From positions 372,001-436,000 of the forward strand of contig NZ_QOVG01000002.1 in the NCBI RefSeq assembly GCF_010119615.1: 64,000 bases of DNA, in the 5' to 3' direction. How positions within the stretch are numbered: position 1 is the first letter of the stretch; each line of letters opens with the position of its first letter. The position numbers and the translations under genes were made by a program. The stretch is from Pseudoxanthomonas gei (GTDB lineage: Bacteria; Pseudomonadota; Gammaproteobacteria; Xanthomonadales; Xanthomonadaceae). Shown piece after piece: positions 54,134 to 63,296 of the stretch. The notes beneath the pieces are model-generated. The model saw only the letters and a list, made by a program, of their open reading frames with translations, was not told the origin of the DNA and searched no databases.

Positions 54134-56332
54134 TTGGACACCTCCCCCACCAGCGCGCTGCGGCCCTGGCTGCAATCCCGTTCAGCCGAGGCCTTGCCTG
54201 CCGAACTGCGTTCAGCCCTTGCCGATCCGGCCCTTGCAGCGGCCGTGGCGGTCGGCATGCCGGACCCGGTCAAGGTGCTGGTGGACACCTTGGACATACT
54301 CACCGCGCTGTCGGCGGACGGCGATGTGCTGGCGGCCGCATTGCTGTTCGGCATGCCGGCCCTTCAGCCCGTGCTGAAGCCGTTGCTGGATCGCCAGCCC
54401 GGCATCGCCGGCCTGCTGGACGGCCAGAACGCCGCGGCGCAGGTCTGGGCCCTGCATGCCGAGCGCGCCGTGCCCGGCAGCAGCGAGGGCCTGCGCCGCC
54501 TGCTGCTGTCCATCGTCCATGACATGCGCGTGGTCCCCATCCTGCTGGCGCGGCAACTGGCGCGGATGCGCGTTGCCGCCAGCCTGCCCGTGGGCGAGCG
54601 CCGGCTGCTGGCCCAGCTCACCCGCGACATCCATGCGCCGCTGGCCAACCGCCTGGGCATCTGGCAACTGAAATGGGAGCTGGAAGACCTGGCCTTCCGC
54701 CACCTAGAGCCCGACACCTACCGCCAGCTCGCGCAGCAACTCGATGAAAAACGCGCCGGCCGCGAGCGTTACATCGAGTCAGTGAAATCCACCCTGCGCG
54801 CCGCGCTGGCCGAACATGGCATCGAGGCCGAGATCAGTGGGCGGCCCAAGCACATCTACAGCATCTGGCGGAAGATGCAGAAGAAGCAGGTGTCGATGGA
54901 GGAACTCTACGACCTGCGGGCGCTGCGCGTGGCGGTGGCCGATGTCGCCGCCTGCTACGCCGCGCTGGGCGTGGTGCATGCCACGTGGTTGCCGATCCCC
55001 AGCGAATTCGACGACTACATCGCCCGGCCCAAGCCCAACGACTACCGTTCGCTGCATACCGCGGTGATCGGCCCGGAGGGGCGCACGCTGGAAGTCCAGA
55101 TCCGCACCCACGAGATGCACGCCCAGGCCGAACTGGGCGTGGCTGCGCACTGGCGCTACAAGGAAGGCGGCAGGGAAGGCAAGGGCAACGAAAACAGGGG
55201 CGCCAGCAAGGCCTTCGACCGCAAGATCGCGTGGATGCGCCAGTTGCTGGAGCAGAGCGGCGAAGGGGGGCGCGGGCAAGGCGGCCGCGATGAAGGCGAA
55301 GCACTGGCCGGCGAACTCGACGCGCAACTGGCCGAAGAACGCATCTACACGCTGACCCCCAAGGGCGAAGTCATCGACCTGCCGCGCGGCGGCACCGTGC
55401 TCGACTTCGCCTACCACGTGCACACCATGGTCGGGCATCGCACCCGCGGGGCCAAGGTCAACGGCCGCATCGTGCCGCTGGACCACGCGCTCCGCAGCGG
55501 CGATCGCGTGGAGATCCTGACCGCCAAGACCGGCGAGCCGCGCCGCGACTGGCTGCTGACCAGTAATGCATTCCTGGCCAGCGGGCGCGCGCGCGACAAG
55601 GTGCGCGCCTGGTTCCACAAGCTGGACCGCGCCCGCAACGTGCAGGCCGGTCGCGAGGTGCTGGAGCGTGAGCTCAAGCGGCTTGGCCTGAACAACGCCG
55701 ACCTGGCGCCGATGGCCAGGAAATTCCATGCCGAGAACATCGACGAACTCTATATCCAGGTCGCACTGGGCGATGTGGGGCCCAGCCAGATCGGCCGCGC
55801 CTTGCATGAAGAGCTCCGCGCCGCCAGCGAGCCGCCGCCATCCAGCCCGGTGCGGCGGGTGCCCAGGCGTGCGCCGGCGCCTTCGAAATCGAAATTCACC
55901 GTGCAGGGCGTCGGCAATCTGTTGGTGCAGCTGGCGCGTTGTTGCCAGCCGGTGCCGGGCGAAGCCATTGCCGGCTACCTCACCCGTGGCCGCGGCGTCA
56001 CCGTGCATCGTGCCGACTGCCCCGCATTGCTGCGCCTGGCGGGCACCAGTCCCCAGCGCGTGTTGCCGGTGGAGTGGGGTGTGGCAGGCGGAGGCTATGA
56101 GGTCGACGTGCAGTTGCGTGGACTCGATCGCAAGGGCCTGCTGAAGGACATCACCACGCTGATCGCGCAGGAAGATGCCAACGTCACCGACATCCAGAGC
56201 GACAACGTGCGCGGCAGCGGCCAGGTGCTGTTGCGGCTGCGCCTGAAGGTCGCCGACTACGGCCAGCTCTCGACTCTGCTCGGCAAGCTGGAGGCGCTGC
56301 CGGGGGTCGAGGAAGCGCGACGTTCAGGCTGA
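54134..56332 (+). CDS. relA: (p)ppGpp synthetase RelA
   Basis: Rel/Spo homologue of 732 residues. The N-terminal HD-like region lacks the His-Asp metal motif of active hydrolases, whereas the synthetase site is intact: GRPKHIYSIWRKM and EFDDYIARPKPNDYRSLHT, with the acidic EFDD of monofunctional RelA. A TGS domain (RIYTLTPKGEVIDLPRGGTVLDFAYHVH), a Cys-containing segment (LVQLARCCQPVPGEAIAGYL) and a C-terminal ACT domain (RKGLLKDITTLIAQEDANVTDI) follow. It makes ppGpp on starved ribosomes. The TTG start at 54134 precedes MDTSPTSALRP; a better start is not evident. Confidence 0.92.
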   Translation: MDTSPTSALRPWLQSRSAEALPAELRSALADPALAAAVAVGMPDPVKVLVDTLDILTALSADGDVLAAALLFGMPALQPVLKPLLDRQPGIAGLLDGQNAAAQVWALHAERAVPGSSEGLRRLLLSIVHDMRVVPILLARQLARMRVAASLPVGERRLLAQLTRDIHAPLANRLGIWQLKWELEDLAFRHLEPDTYRQLAQQLDEKRAGRERYIESVKSTLRAALAEHGIEAEISGRPKHIYSIWRKMQKKQVSMEELYDLRALRVAVADVAACYAALGVVHATWLPIPSEFDDYIARPKPNDYRSLHTAVIGPEGRTLEVQIRTHEMHAQAELGVAAHWRYKEGGREGKGNENRGASKAFDRKIAWMRQLLEQSGEGGRGQGGRDEGEALAGELDAQLAEERIYTLTPKGEVIDLPRGGTVLDFAYHVHTMVGHRTRGAKVNGRIVPLDHALRSGDRVEILTAKTGEPRRDWLLTSNAFLASGRARDKVRAWFHKLDRARNVQAGREVLERELKRLGLNNADLAPMARKFHAENIDELYIQVALGDVGPSQIGRALHEELRAASEPPPSSPVRRVPRRAPAPSKSKFTVQGVGNLLVQLARCCQPVPGEAIAGYLTRGRGVTVHRADCPALLRLAGTSPQRVLPVEWGVAGGGYEVDVQLRGLDRKGLLKDITTLIAQEDANVTDIQSDNVRGSGQVLLRLRLKVADYGQLSTLLGKLEALPGVEEARRSG

Positions 56333-56352
56333 ATGCTTATGCTGGCGCGGTG

Positions 56353-57912
56353 ATGCGCGAACCCGACAATCGGCCCGGTGGCAGGGTGGAACCGGTGGCC
56401 GACTGGCTGCAGGAAGTGGAATTCCGCCGGCCGCCGCCGCGTCGTCTGCCGGCATGGCGCGATCGCCGTCATTGGCGCTGGATCGCCGCGCTGCTGGTGA
56501 TGCTGGCGCTTACTGTTGTGGTATTCCGCCACCCGCTGGCCAAGCTGGTGTGGCCGGACATGCGCGTGCAGCGGCTGCTGGATGACGCCGAACTTGCCAT
56601 GCGCCAGGGCCGCCTGAGCAACCCCGATGGCAGCGGCGCGCGGCAGCGCTTCGAAGCAGCCCAGGCACTGGATGCCGACCGCAGCGAAGCCCGTGACGGA
56701 CTCTCGCGACTTGCGCTGGCCGCCGTCGCGCAGGCCCGCGCCCAGCTGCAGGCCAACCGTCTTGACCAGGCACGCCAGTCGCTGCAGCTGGCGCGTGAAC
56801 TGCAGGTGCCGCAGGCCGAAGCCGACGCGGTGGCCGAGCAGCTGCGGCAGCGGGAATCCGCCCATGCGGGGCTGGACGAACTGGTGCGTCGCGCCGAAAC
56901 CGCGCGGGCTGCGGGGCAACTGCAAATCGCATTGCCCCTGTACCAGCGCGTGCTGGCCCTGCAGCCCACCCATACCGCGGCGCTGGAAGGCCGCGAGGAC
57001 GCACTCTCGGAACTGTTGCAGCAGGCACGACGCGCCATTGCCGACGGTGAGCTTGCCAGGGGCGCCGGCCTGGTGGCACAGGCCCGTGAACAGGATGCCG
57101 GCCACGTCGACCTGCCGGAGGCGCAGGCCCAACTGGCCCGCGCCGCTGACCTGCGTCGCAGCCGCGCCGACGCCGACCTGCGCCGGCAGAAGCTGCAGCC
57201 GGCCCTGGAGGGCTACCGGCAGGTGCTCCACGCGGTGCCCGGCGACCCCGCGGCCGCGCAGGGCATCGAGCGCGTCGCCACGGCCTACGCGCAACGGGCG
57301 GCGCGGGAAGCGGCCGATTTCAGGTTCGACGCGGCGCAGGACTCGCTTGCCAGCGCGCGTGACATCGCGCCGCGCGCTGCGGTGGTGGTGGAAGCCGAAC
57401 AGGCCTTGGTGCGCGCGCGCCAGGCACAGTTGCGGCTGGTTTCCCCGCTGCCTGGGCGAGAGCGCCAGCGCCGCACGCAGGCCCTGCTGGCGTCGATGCA
57501 GGAAGCCGAGGCGCGCGGCGAGTGGCTGACCCCGCCGGGTGAAAGCGCCTACGACAAGCTGCGCGCCGCCCAGGCGATCTCTCCGGCGGACCCTGCGGTG
57601 CAGCGCGCCTCCCGGCGCCTGCTGCCGGCGGTGCGCGCGTGCCTGGAAGACGAGCTGCGCGCCAACCGCATACGCCGCGCACGCGCCTGCTACGACGCCT
57701 GGCAGGCCCTGCAGCCCCGCGATGCCGGCCTGGCCGGGGCGCGCAGGCAGCTGGCCTCGAAATGGATCGCCGTGGGCGACGAGCGACTGGGGTCCGGCGA
57801 TGTGGAGTTCGCGGCGCTGGCCCTGCGCGAAGCGCAGGCGCTGGATGCCGCTGCGCCGGGACTCGATGCGTTCGCTGCACGCGTGCACAGCGCGCATCAG
57901 GGCGACCGCTAG
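56353..57912 (+). CDS. Membrane-anchored TPR-rich protein, function unknown
   Basis: Protein of about 519 residues with a Pro/Arg-rich cytoplasmic N-terminus, one transmembrane helix (WIAALLVMLALTVVVF, about residues 38-55) and a long periplasmic part made of Ala/Arg/Gln-rich helical hairpins that look like degenerate tetratricopeptide repeats (ALPLYQRVLALQPTHTAALEG, ALEGYRQVLHAVPGDPAAAQG). No catalytic motif is seen. GTG at 56350 is an alternative start. The end overlaps the converging glycosyltransferase gene by 4 bp. A scaffold role in the envelope is a guess. Confidence 0.75.
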   Translation: MREPDNRPGGRVEPVADWLQEVEFRRPPPRRLPAWRDRRHWRWIAALLVMLALTVVVFRHPLAKLVWPDMRVQRLLDDAELAMRQGRLSNPDGSGARQRFEAAQALDADRSEARDGLSRLALAAVAQARAQLQANRLDQARQSLQLARELQVPQAEADAVAEQLRQRESAHAGLDELVRRAETARAAGQLQIALPLYQRVLALQPTHTAALEGREDALSELLQQARRAIADGELARGAGLVAQAREQDAGHVDLPEAQAQLARAADLRRSRADADLRRQKLQPALEGYRQVLHAVPGDPAAAQGIERVATAYAQRAAREAADFRFDAAQDSLASARDIAPRAAVVVEAEQALVRARQAQLRLVSPLPGRERQRRTQALLASMQEAEARGEWLTPPGESAYDKLRAAQAISPADPAVQRASRRLLPAVRACLEDELRANRIRRARACYDAWQALQPRDAGLAGARRQLASKWIAVGDERLGSGDVEFAALALREAQALDAAAPGLDAFAARVHSAHQGDR

Positions 57913-60008
57913 GACGCGAAGAACACCTTGTCCACGACTTCGCGCGCCGCCTGCATGGAGAAATGGCGCGCCACGTTGTCCAGGCCATTGCGCGACAGCA
58001 GGTTCCACAAGGCCTCGTCCTGGTACAGCCCGGCCACCGCATCGGCGAAGCCCTGCGGATCATCGGCCACCAGGACGTCCACGCCATCAGCCAGGTGCAT
58101 GCCTTCCACCGCGGTCGTCGTCGCCACCACCGGCTGGCCGTGCGCCATGCTCAGGTTGACCTTGCCCTTCACCCCGGCGCCATAGCGCAATGGCGCCACC
58201 GCGATACGCAGGCTCTCCATCATCGGCACCAGGTCCGGAACGTGCCCATGCACCACCACGCCCTCCCGCCCGGCCAGTGCGCGGACCGCGTCCGGCGGAT
58301 CGCTGCCCACGCAATGGAAAACCACGTCCGGCAGCCGCGCCCGCAGCAACGGCATCACTTGACCTGCGAACCACACCACCGCATCCACGTTGGGCGGGTG
58401 GCGGAAGCCGCCAACGAACACCAGGTCATGGCGCTGGGCGAACGAGGCGCCGGCGCCGGCGACCTCGTGCAGGTTCGACAGCAGTTCGATATGCGCTGCG
58501 GGGGCATCGGCCGCAAGCAGTTCGCGCTCCATGGTGCTGACCACCAGGGTGACGTCGGCGTCGGCAATGACCTTCAGTTCGCTGTCGCGGGTGCGCAGGG
58601 CGGCCGCGCGCAGGCCTGCGTCGCCGGCCATCTCGGCGCCGCGCGCCTCGCGCAGGTAATGCAGGTCCACGCTGTCGAACACGATCCGGGCCTGCGGGGC
58701 GTGGCGCTTGACCAGCGGCAGGAACTCGCTGGCCACGTAGTGCCGCGACAGCAGCACCACGTCGAAGCGAGGTCCATGCTCGCGCAGCCACGCCGGCGCG
58801 CGCGCGGCGAACGGTGCGTACCACGCCTCCACGCCCAGCTGTTGCAGGGCCTCGGTATAGCGGCCGCCGTGCTGGCGGTTGGCCGCAAGGAACACCACGT
58901 GCGCGCCCTGTTCGCGCAGCAGGCGCATCAGGTTGAACATGCGCAGGGAGCCCGAGTCATGGTCCGGCCGTGGTGTCAGCGCATCGACGATCAGGACCTG
59001 GCGCCGGTAATGCTGGCGCGTGAGTTCCACCACTGGCGCCTCATGGTCCGGATGGCTTGGCAGTGCGTGGCGCCAGCGCGCCTCGAACTTCTCGCGGTTG
59101 CGCACCTGGTAGGCCTTGATGCCGGCGTTGGGATCGGTGCCGGCGGTGATGCCTTCCAGGTGCACTACTTTCGAGGCTGGCTGGTACAACACGTCGTGCC
59201 CCAGCGAGCGCAGGCGCAGGCCCAGGTCGGTGTCCTCGTAATAGGCGGGCGAGAAATGCGTGTCGAAACCGCCGGCTTCGGCGAACAATGCCGCAGGCAC
59301 CGCGATCGCCGCGCCGGAGCAATAGTCGACCTGGCGCAGGTAGGAGAACGCAGGATGCAGCGGCGACTGGAAACGGCCGAGGTTGTCGGCGCGCCCGTCA
59401 TCGCGCACCACGCCGCCGGCTTCCTGCAGGCGCCCGTCCGGATAGATCAGCTGCGCGCCCACCAGGCCGGCGCGCGGCTGCGTGCGAAAGGTATCCAGCA
59501 ACGCATCCAGCCAGCCGGGCTGCGGCACGGTGTCGTTGTTGAGGAATACCAGCACTTCGCCGCGCGCGCGCGCCGCGCCGTCGTTGCAGGCCGCGATGAA
59601 GCCGCCGTTCTGGGCCCGGCGATGGAAGTGCAGGCCTGCCACTTGCCCCATCCACGCCTGGGTCTGGTCGCTGGAGCCGTCATCGATCACCAGGATTTCG
59701 CAGGTCGCAAGGGGCGGGTGTTCGGCCAGCGCGCGCAGGCAGGTCAACGTGTGCGCGACCTGGTTGTAGACCGGAATGATGAGGCTGGCCCGCGGCGCCT
59801 CGCTGTCGGGTACCGCGAAGGGCGCGAAGGGCGCGTCCTGCGGGAAGTACAGCGCCGCGCGCTGGGTCAGGGGCACGCGTTCGAACTGGCGCTTCACCCG
59901 CGCCCAGGTCGCGCGCCAGCCACGCGCCCGCAGGCTGGTGGTGCCACGACGGACCAGCCCCAGCGCACGTTGCCATTGGAAGCGCAGATCGGCCAGGGAA
60001 ATCGACAT
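57909..60008 (-). CDS. Two-domain glycosyltransferase (GT2 + GT4-like)
   Basis: Cytoplasmic protein of 699 residues with two glycosyltransferase domains. Residues ~73-300 form a GT2 domain (ASLIIPVYNQVAHTLTCLRAL, LVIDDGSSDQT, LVFLNNDTVPQPGWLDAL, SPAYYEDTDLGLRLRSLGHDVLYQP). Residues ~335-690 form a GT-B/GT4-like domain (HDLVFVGGFRHPPNVDAVVWF, IAVAPLRYGAGVKGKVNLSMAHGQPVVATTTAVEGM). Such fusions build O-antigen, capsule or exopolysaccharide chains. The gene stands alone between an unrelated TPR gene and mrcB, outside any visible polysaccharide cluster. Confidence 0.88.
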   Translation of the reverse strand: MSISLADLRFQWQRALGLVRRGTTSLRARGWRATWARVKRQFERVPLTQRAALYFPQDAPFAPFAVPDSEAPRASLIIPVYNQVAHTLTCLRALAEHPPLATCEILVIDDGSSDQTQAWMGQVAGLHFHRRAQNGGFIAACNDGAARARGEVLVFLNNDTVPQPGWLDALLDTFRTQPRAGLVGAQLIYPDGRLQEAGGVVRDDGRADNLGRFQSPLHPAFSYLRQVDYCSGAAIAVPAALFAEAGGFDTHFSPAYYEDTDLGLRLRSLGHDVLYQPASKVVHLEGITAGTDPNAGIKAYQVRNREKFEARWRHALPSHPDHEAPVVELTRQHYRRQVLIVDALTPRPDHDSGSLRMFNLMRLLREQGAHVVFLAANRQHGGRYTEALQQLGVEAWYAPFAARAPAWLREHGPRFDVVLLSRHYVASEFLPLVKRHAPQARIVFDSVDLHYLREARGAEMAGDAGLRAAALRTRDSELKVIADADVTLVVSTMERELLAADAPAAHIELLSNLHEVAGAGASFAQRHDLVFVGGFRHPPNVDAVVWFAGQVMPLLRARLPDVVFHCVGSDPPDAVRALAGREGVVVHGHVPDLVPMMESLRIAVAPLRYGAGVKGKVNLSMAHGQPVVATTTAVEGMHLADGVDVLVADDPQGFADAVAGLYQDEALWNLLSRNGLDNVARHFSMQAAREVVDKVFFAS

Positions 60009-60103
60009 TGAGCTGCAACTCCGGCTGAGCGAAAGGCACCTGCATGCACTCGCTGCAGGGCGGGCTGCGCTAGACTCGCCCGAATTCCCATTGTCGCATC
60101 CCC

Positions 60104-62530
60104 GTGCCGCGCTACGACTACGACGACCAAGACGACGACATCGACGATCTCGACCAAGCGCATCCCTGGCGGCAGCGACTGGTCACCTGGGCACTGGCCG
60201 CACTGGGCCTGGGGCTCGGTTTCCTGATCCCCTACACGTTGTACCTGAACCACCAGGTCAGCCAGCGTTTCGGTGCCCTGCAGTGGCAGTTGCCGACCCG
60301 TGTGTATGCGCGGCCGCTGCAGCTGGCTTCCGGCGTGGCCATGGATGCGCAGACCCTGAAGACCGAACTGGACGCGGCCTCGTATCGCGATGACGGTGCC
60401 GGCCAGCGGCCAGGCACCTATGCGAAGGAAGGCGGGCGCTTCACCATTGCCAGCCGCGGCTTCACCGACGTGGACGCCACGGTGCCCGCCCGCCGCGTGC
60501 AGGTCTCGCTGTCTGGCGGCCGCGTTGCCGCCGTGCGCGACCCGGACCGCAAGCAGAACCTGGAATCGGCGCGCCTGGATCCGGCGCGCATCGCCACCCT
60601 CTACGGACAGAAGCAGGAGGAGCGCCGCCTGGTGCGCCTGGAGGAAGTGCCCGAGCTGCTGGTCACCGGCCTGCAGGCCGTCGAGGACCGCGACTTCAAT
60701 ACCCACCATGGCATCGACCTCAGCGGCATCGCCCGCGCCTTGTGGGTCACCGTGCGTTCGGGCGGCGAGAGCAGGCAGGGCGCCAGCACGCTGACCCAGC
60801 AGCTGGCGCGCAGCGGCCTGCTGGGCATCGGCAAGGAAGTCACGGTCAGCCGCAAGTTCAACGAGATCCTGTTCGCCCTGATCCTGGAGGCGCGCTACGA
60901 CAAGCGCACCATCCTGGAGGCGTACATGAACCAGGTGTACATGGGCCAGCGCGGCAGCCAGGCCATCCATGGCGTGGCCGCGGCGTCGGAATTCTGGTTC
61001 GGGCGCGAACTCGATGCGCTGACCACCGAGCAGATCGCGCTGCTGATCGGCATCGTCAAGGGTCCGTCCCACTACGACCCGCGCCGCAATCCCGAGCGTG
61101 CGCTGGCCCGCCGCAACCTGGCCCTGGACAAGCTGCATGAAACCGGCCTGGTCCCGGACACCGAATGGAAGCGCGCCCGCAACGCGCCGTTGGGCGTGAC
61201 CAAGACCCCGGGCATGGCCGCGGCCAACCGCTTCCCCGCCTATGTCGACCTGGTGCGCCGGCAGCTGGCGCGCGACTATCCGGAGAACCTGCTGCAGGGC
61301 GCCGGCCTTAGCGTGCTCACCGGCATGTCGCCCTCGGCCCAGGCCTACGCCGAAGGCGCGGTGGCGCGCACGCTGAAGTCGGTGGAAAACAAGCGCCGTC
61401 CGCCTTTGCAGGCCGGCCTGGTGCTGACCGACGTGCATGACGGCGATGTGCTGGCCGTGGTCGGCAGCCGCAACGTGTCGCAGCCCGGCTTCAACCGCGC
61501 GGTGGAAGCGCAGCGTCCGGTCGGTTCCCTGCTCAAGCCCTTCGTCTACCTGCTGGCACTGGCCCAGCCGGACAACTATTCGCTGGCCAGCTACGTCGAT
61601 GATGCGCCGGTCACCGTGCAGCTCGGCAAGGGCAAGCGCTGGACCCCGGGCAATTCCGACAACCGCAGCCACGGCTCGGTGCGGCTGGTCGATGCGCTGG
61701 CCCACTCCTACAACCAGGCCACCGTGCGCATCGGCATGAAGGTCGATCCGGAACGCCTGTCCAGCCTGATCCGGGTGCTCGCCGGCATCAAGTCCGATCC
61801 CAATCCCTCGTTGATCCTGGGCGCCACCGACCAGAGCCCGTATGCGATGGCGCAGCTGTACCAGTTCCTCGCCTCCGGCGGCGAGATCCAGCCGCTGCAT
61901 GCGGTGCGCGGCGTGCTCGACCGCAACGGCAGGCTGCTCAAGCGCTACGACAAGACCCCGGCGCCGGCACAGGAAGGCGACTCCATCGCCGCCCACCTGA
62001 TCAGCATCGCCCTGCAGCAGGTGGTCAGCAACGGCACCGGTCGCCAGTTGCTCGGCGACGGCCTGGGCCGGCTGCAGTCGGCCGGCAAGACCGGCACCAG
62101 CAACGATGGCCGCGACAGCTGGTATGCCGGCTACACCGGCGACCACCTTGCGGTCGTGTGGATGGGCAACGACCAGAACGAACAGACCGGCCTGTATGGC
62201 GCCACCGGCGCAATGCGGGTGTGGTCCGGAATCTTCTCGCGCCTGCCCAGTGCACCGCTGACGGTCTCGGGCAAGGGCCTGGACTGGCAGTGGGTCGCCG
62301 GTGGCAATGCCACCGATGCCAGCTGCCCCGGTGCGCGGCAGCTGCCGTTCGTGGCCGGTTTCGCGCCCGCCTACGCGCCCTGCGTCATCCAGCAGTCACC
62401 CGACGACTACGGCACCGAAGGCGAAGGTGAAGGCGAGGGTGGTGGTGGCTGGCGCAGCTGGTTCGGCCTGGATCGCGACAAGGAAGCGCCGCCCCCGCCC
62501 CCGGAGCCGGCGCCGCAACCGCAGCCGTAA
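60104..62530 (+). CDS. mrcB: Penicillin-binding protein 1B
   Basis: Bifunctional class A peptidoglycan synthase of 808 residues: acidic cytoplasmic tail, one transmembrane helix (LVTWALAALGLGLGFLIPYT), a UB2H-like domain, a GT51 transglycosylase (catalytic Glu in AVEDRDFNTHHG; RQGASTLTQQLARSG; EAYMNQVYMGQRG) and a transpeptidase with SxxK in PVGSLLKPF, SxN in HSYNQAT and KTGTS near the end. UB2H marks it as PBP1b. The GTG at 60104 begins MPRYDYDDQDDD. CpoB, which regulates PBP1b, is encoded at the other end of the window. The lipoprotein downstream may be co-transcribed. Confidence 0.94.
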   Translation: MPRYDYDDQDDDIDDLDQAHPWRQRLVTWALAALGLGLGFLIPYTLYLNHQVSQRFGALQWQLPTRVYARPLQLASGVAMDAQTLKTELDAASYRDDGAGQRPGTYAKEGGRFTIASRGFTDVDATVPARRVQVSLSGGRVAAVRDPDRKQNLESARLDPARIATLYGQKQEERRLVRLEEVPELLVTGLQAVEDRDFNTHHGIDLSGIARALWVTVRSGGESRQGASTLTQQLARSGLLGIGKEVTVSRKFNEILFALILEARYDKRTILEAYMNQVYMGQRGSQAIHGVAAASEFWFGRELDALTTEQIALLIGIVKGPSHYDPRRNPERALARRNLALDKLHETGLVPDTEWKRARNAPLGVTKTPGMAAANRFPAYVDLVRRQLARDYPENLLQGAGLSVLTGMSPSAQAYAEGAVARTLKSVENKRRPPLQAGLVLTDVHDGDVLAVVGSRNVSQPGFNRAVEAQRPVGSLLKPFVYLLALAQPDNYSLASYVDDAPVTVQLGKGKRWTPGNSDNRSHGSVRLVDALAHSYNQATVRIGMKVDPERLSSLIRVLAGIKSDPNPSLILGATDQSPYAMAQLYQFLASGGEIQPLHAVRGVLDRNGRLLKRYDKTPAPAQEGDSIAAHLISIALQQVVSNGTGRQLLGDGLGRLQSAGKTGTSNDGRDSWYAGYTGDHLAVVWMGNDQNEQTGLYGATGAMRVWSGIFSRLPSAPLTVSGKGLDWQWVAGGNATDASCPGARQLPFVAGFAPAYAPCVIQQSPDDYGTEGEGEGEGGGGWRSWFGLDRDKEAPPPPPEPAPQPQP

Positions 62531-62543
62531 ACCTGTGATCAAG

Positions 62544-63074
62544 ATGAAGCCGTCCACGAAATCCGCGCTCCTGGGACTCATGCTGGTGCTGTCCGGCTGC
62601 GCCGGCACGCCCGGCGCACAGGCGCCAGGCCCAGTTGCGACGCCCGCGGTCGCGCCCGAAGTGCGCCTCGCCAACGTCATCGCCGCCGCCAAGGGCGCCG
62701 ATGACCGTGAACTCGCCGTGCAGCCATTGCGCGACCCGCAAGTGCAGGACCTGCGCGAGGATTCCACCGCTGCCATCGCCGTGCGCAACTACGGCGCGGC
62801 CGCCGAAGCGCTGAACCAGGCGCTGCTGATCGCGCCCGATGATCCTGCGATCCTGCAGGAGCGCGCCGAAGTGGCCCTGCTGCAAGGCGAAAACGAACGC
62901 GCCGACACCCTGGCCAGGCGCGCCTTCGAGCTGGGTTCCCGGGTCGGCCCGTTGTGCCGCCGGCACTGGGCCACCATCGAGCAGGCCCGCCTGGCGCGTG
63001 GCCTGGCGCAGGACGCCCAATCGGCGCACGTGCAGATCGCCGCCTGCACCGTGGCCGGCCTGCTGCGGATGTAG
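62544..63074 (+). CDS. Small TPR lipoprotein downstream of PBP1b
   Basis: Lipoprotein of 176 residues: signal peptide with lipobox LSGC (ALLGLMLVLSGC, Cys near residue 20), a Pro/Ala linker and a short TPR-like helical domain (AVRNYGAAAEALNQALLIAPDDPAIL ... GENERADTLARRAFELG). It starts 13 nt after mrcB and is probably in its operon. Position invites comparison with LpoB, the outer-membrane activator of PBP1b, but the fold seems TPR-like rather than LpoB-like; a PBP1b-partner role is only an inference. GTG at 62535 is an alternative start. Confidence 0.78.
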   Translation: MKPSTKSALLGLMLVLSGCAGTPGAQAPGPVATPAVAPEVRLANVIAAAKGADDRELAVQPLRDPQVQDLREDSTAAIAVRNYGAAAEALNQALLIAPDDPAILQERAEVALLQGENERADTLARRAFELGSRVGPLCRRHWATIEQARLARGLAQDAQSAHVQIAACTVAGLLRM

Positions 63075-63118
63075 GGCGTTCGCCCGGTAAACTGGCTGCC
63101 CCCCACCCACCCGTGTGG

Positions 63119-63136
63119 AGCCGAGCTTGCTCGGCT
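63119..63136. repeat. Small palindrome upstream of yoaA
   Basis: AGCCGAGCTTGCTCGGCT is a perfect 8-bp inverted repeat with a 2-nt centre in the 222-nt spacer after the lipoprotein gene. With the preceding GTGTGG it resembles the TGTGGGAGC units of REP-like elements seen also near 5317. The remainder of this spacer shows nothing recognisable. Confidence 0.5.
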
Positions 63137-63296
63137 GTCCCGCGCCCCATGACACCAAGGCATCGGACCACGCGCGCAAGCCATCCGGGCCGGCCCGGAC
63201 CTCCACGCGGTGGCTTTCCTGCCGCTACAGCCAACCACAGCCAGCCCTCCCGCGTTAACGGACAGGGAGCTTTCAACAGGATCGTCCTTCCCCCCA

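Noticed and set aside
57639-60011. A 790-residue open frame on the plus strand
   Set aside because: Antisense to the two-domain glycosyltransferase, which has intact GT2 and GT4 motifs; no recognisable domain in this frame.
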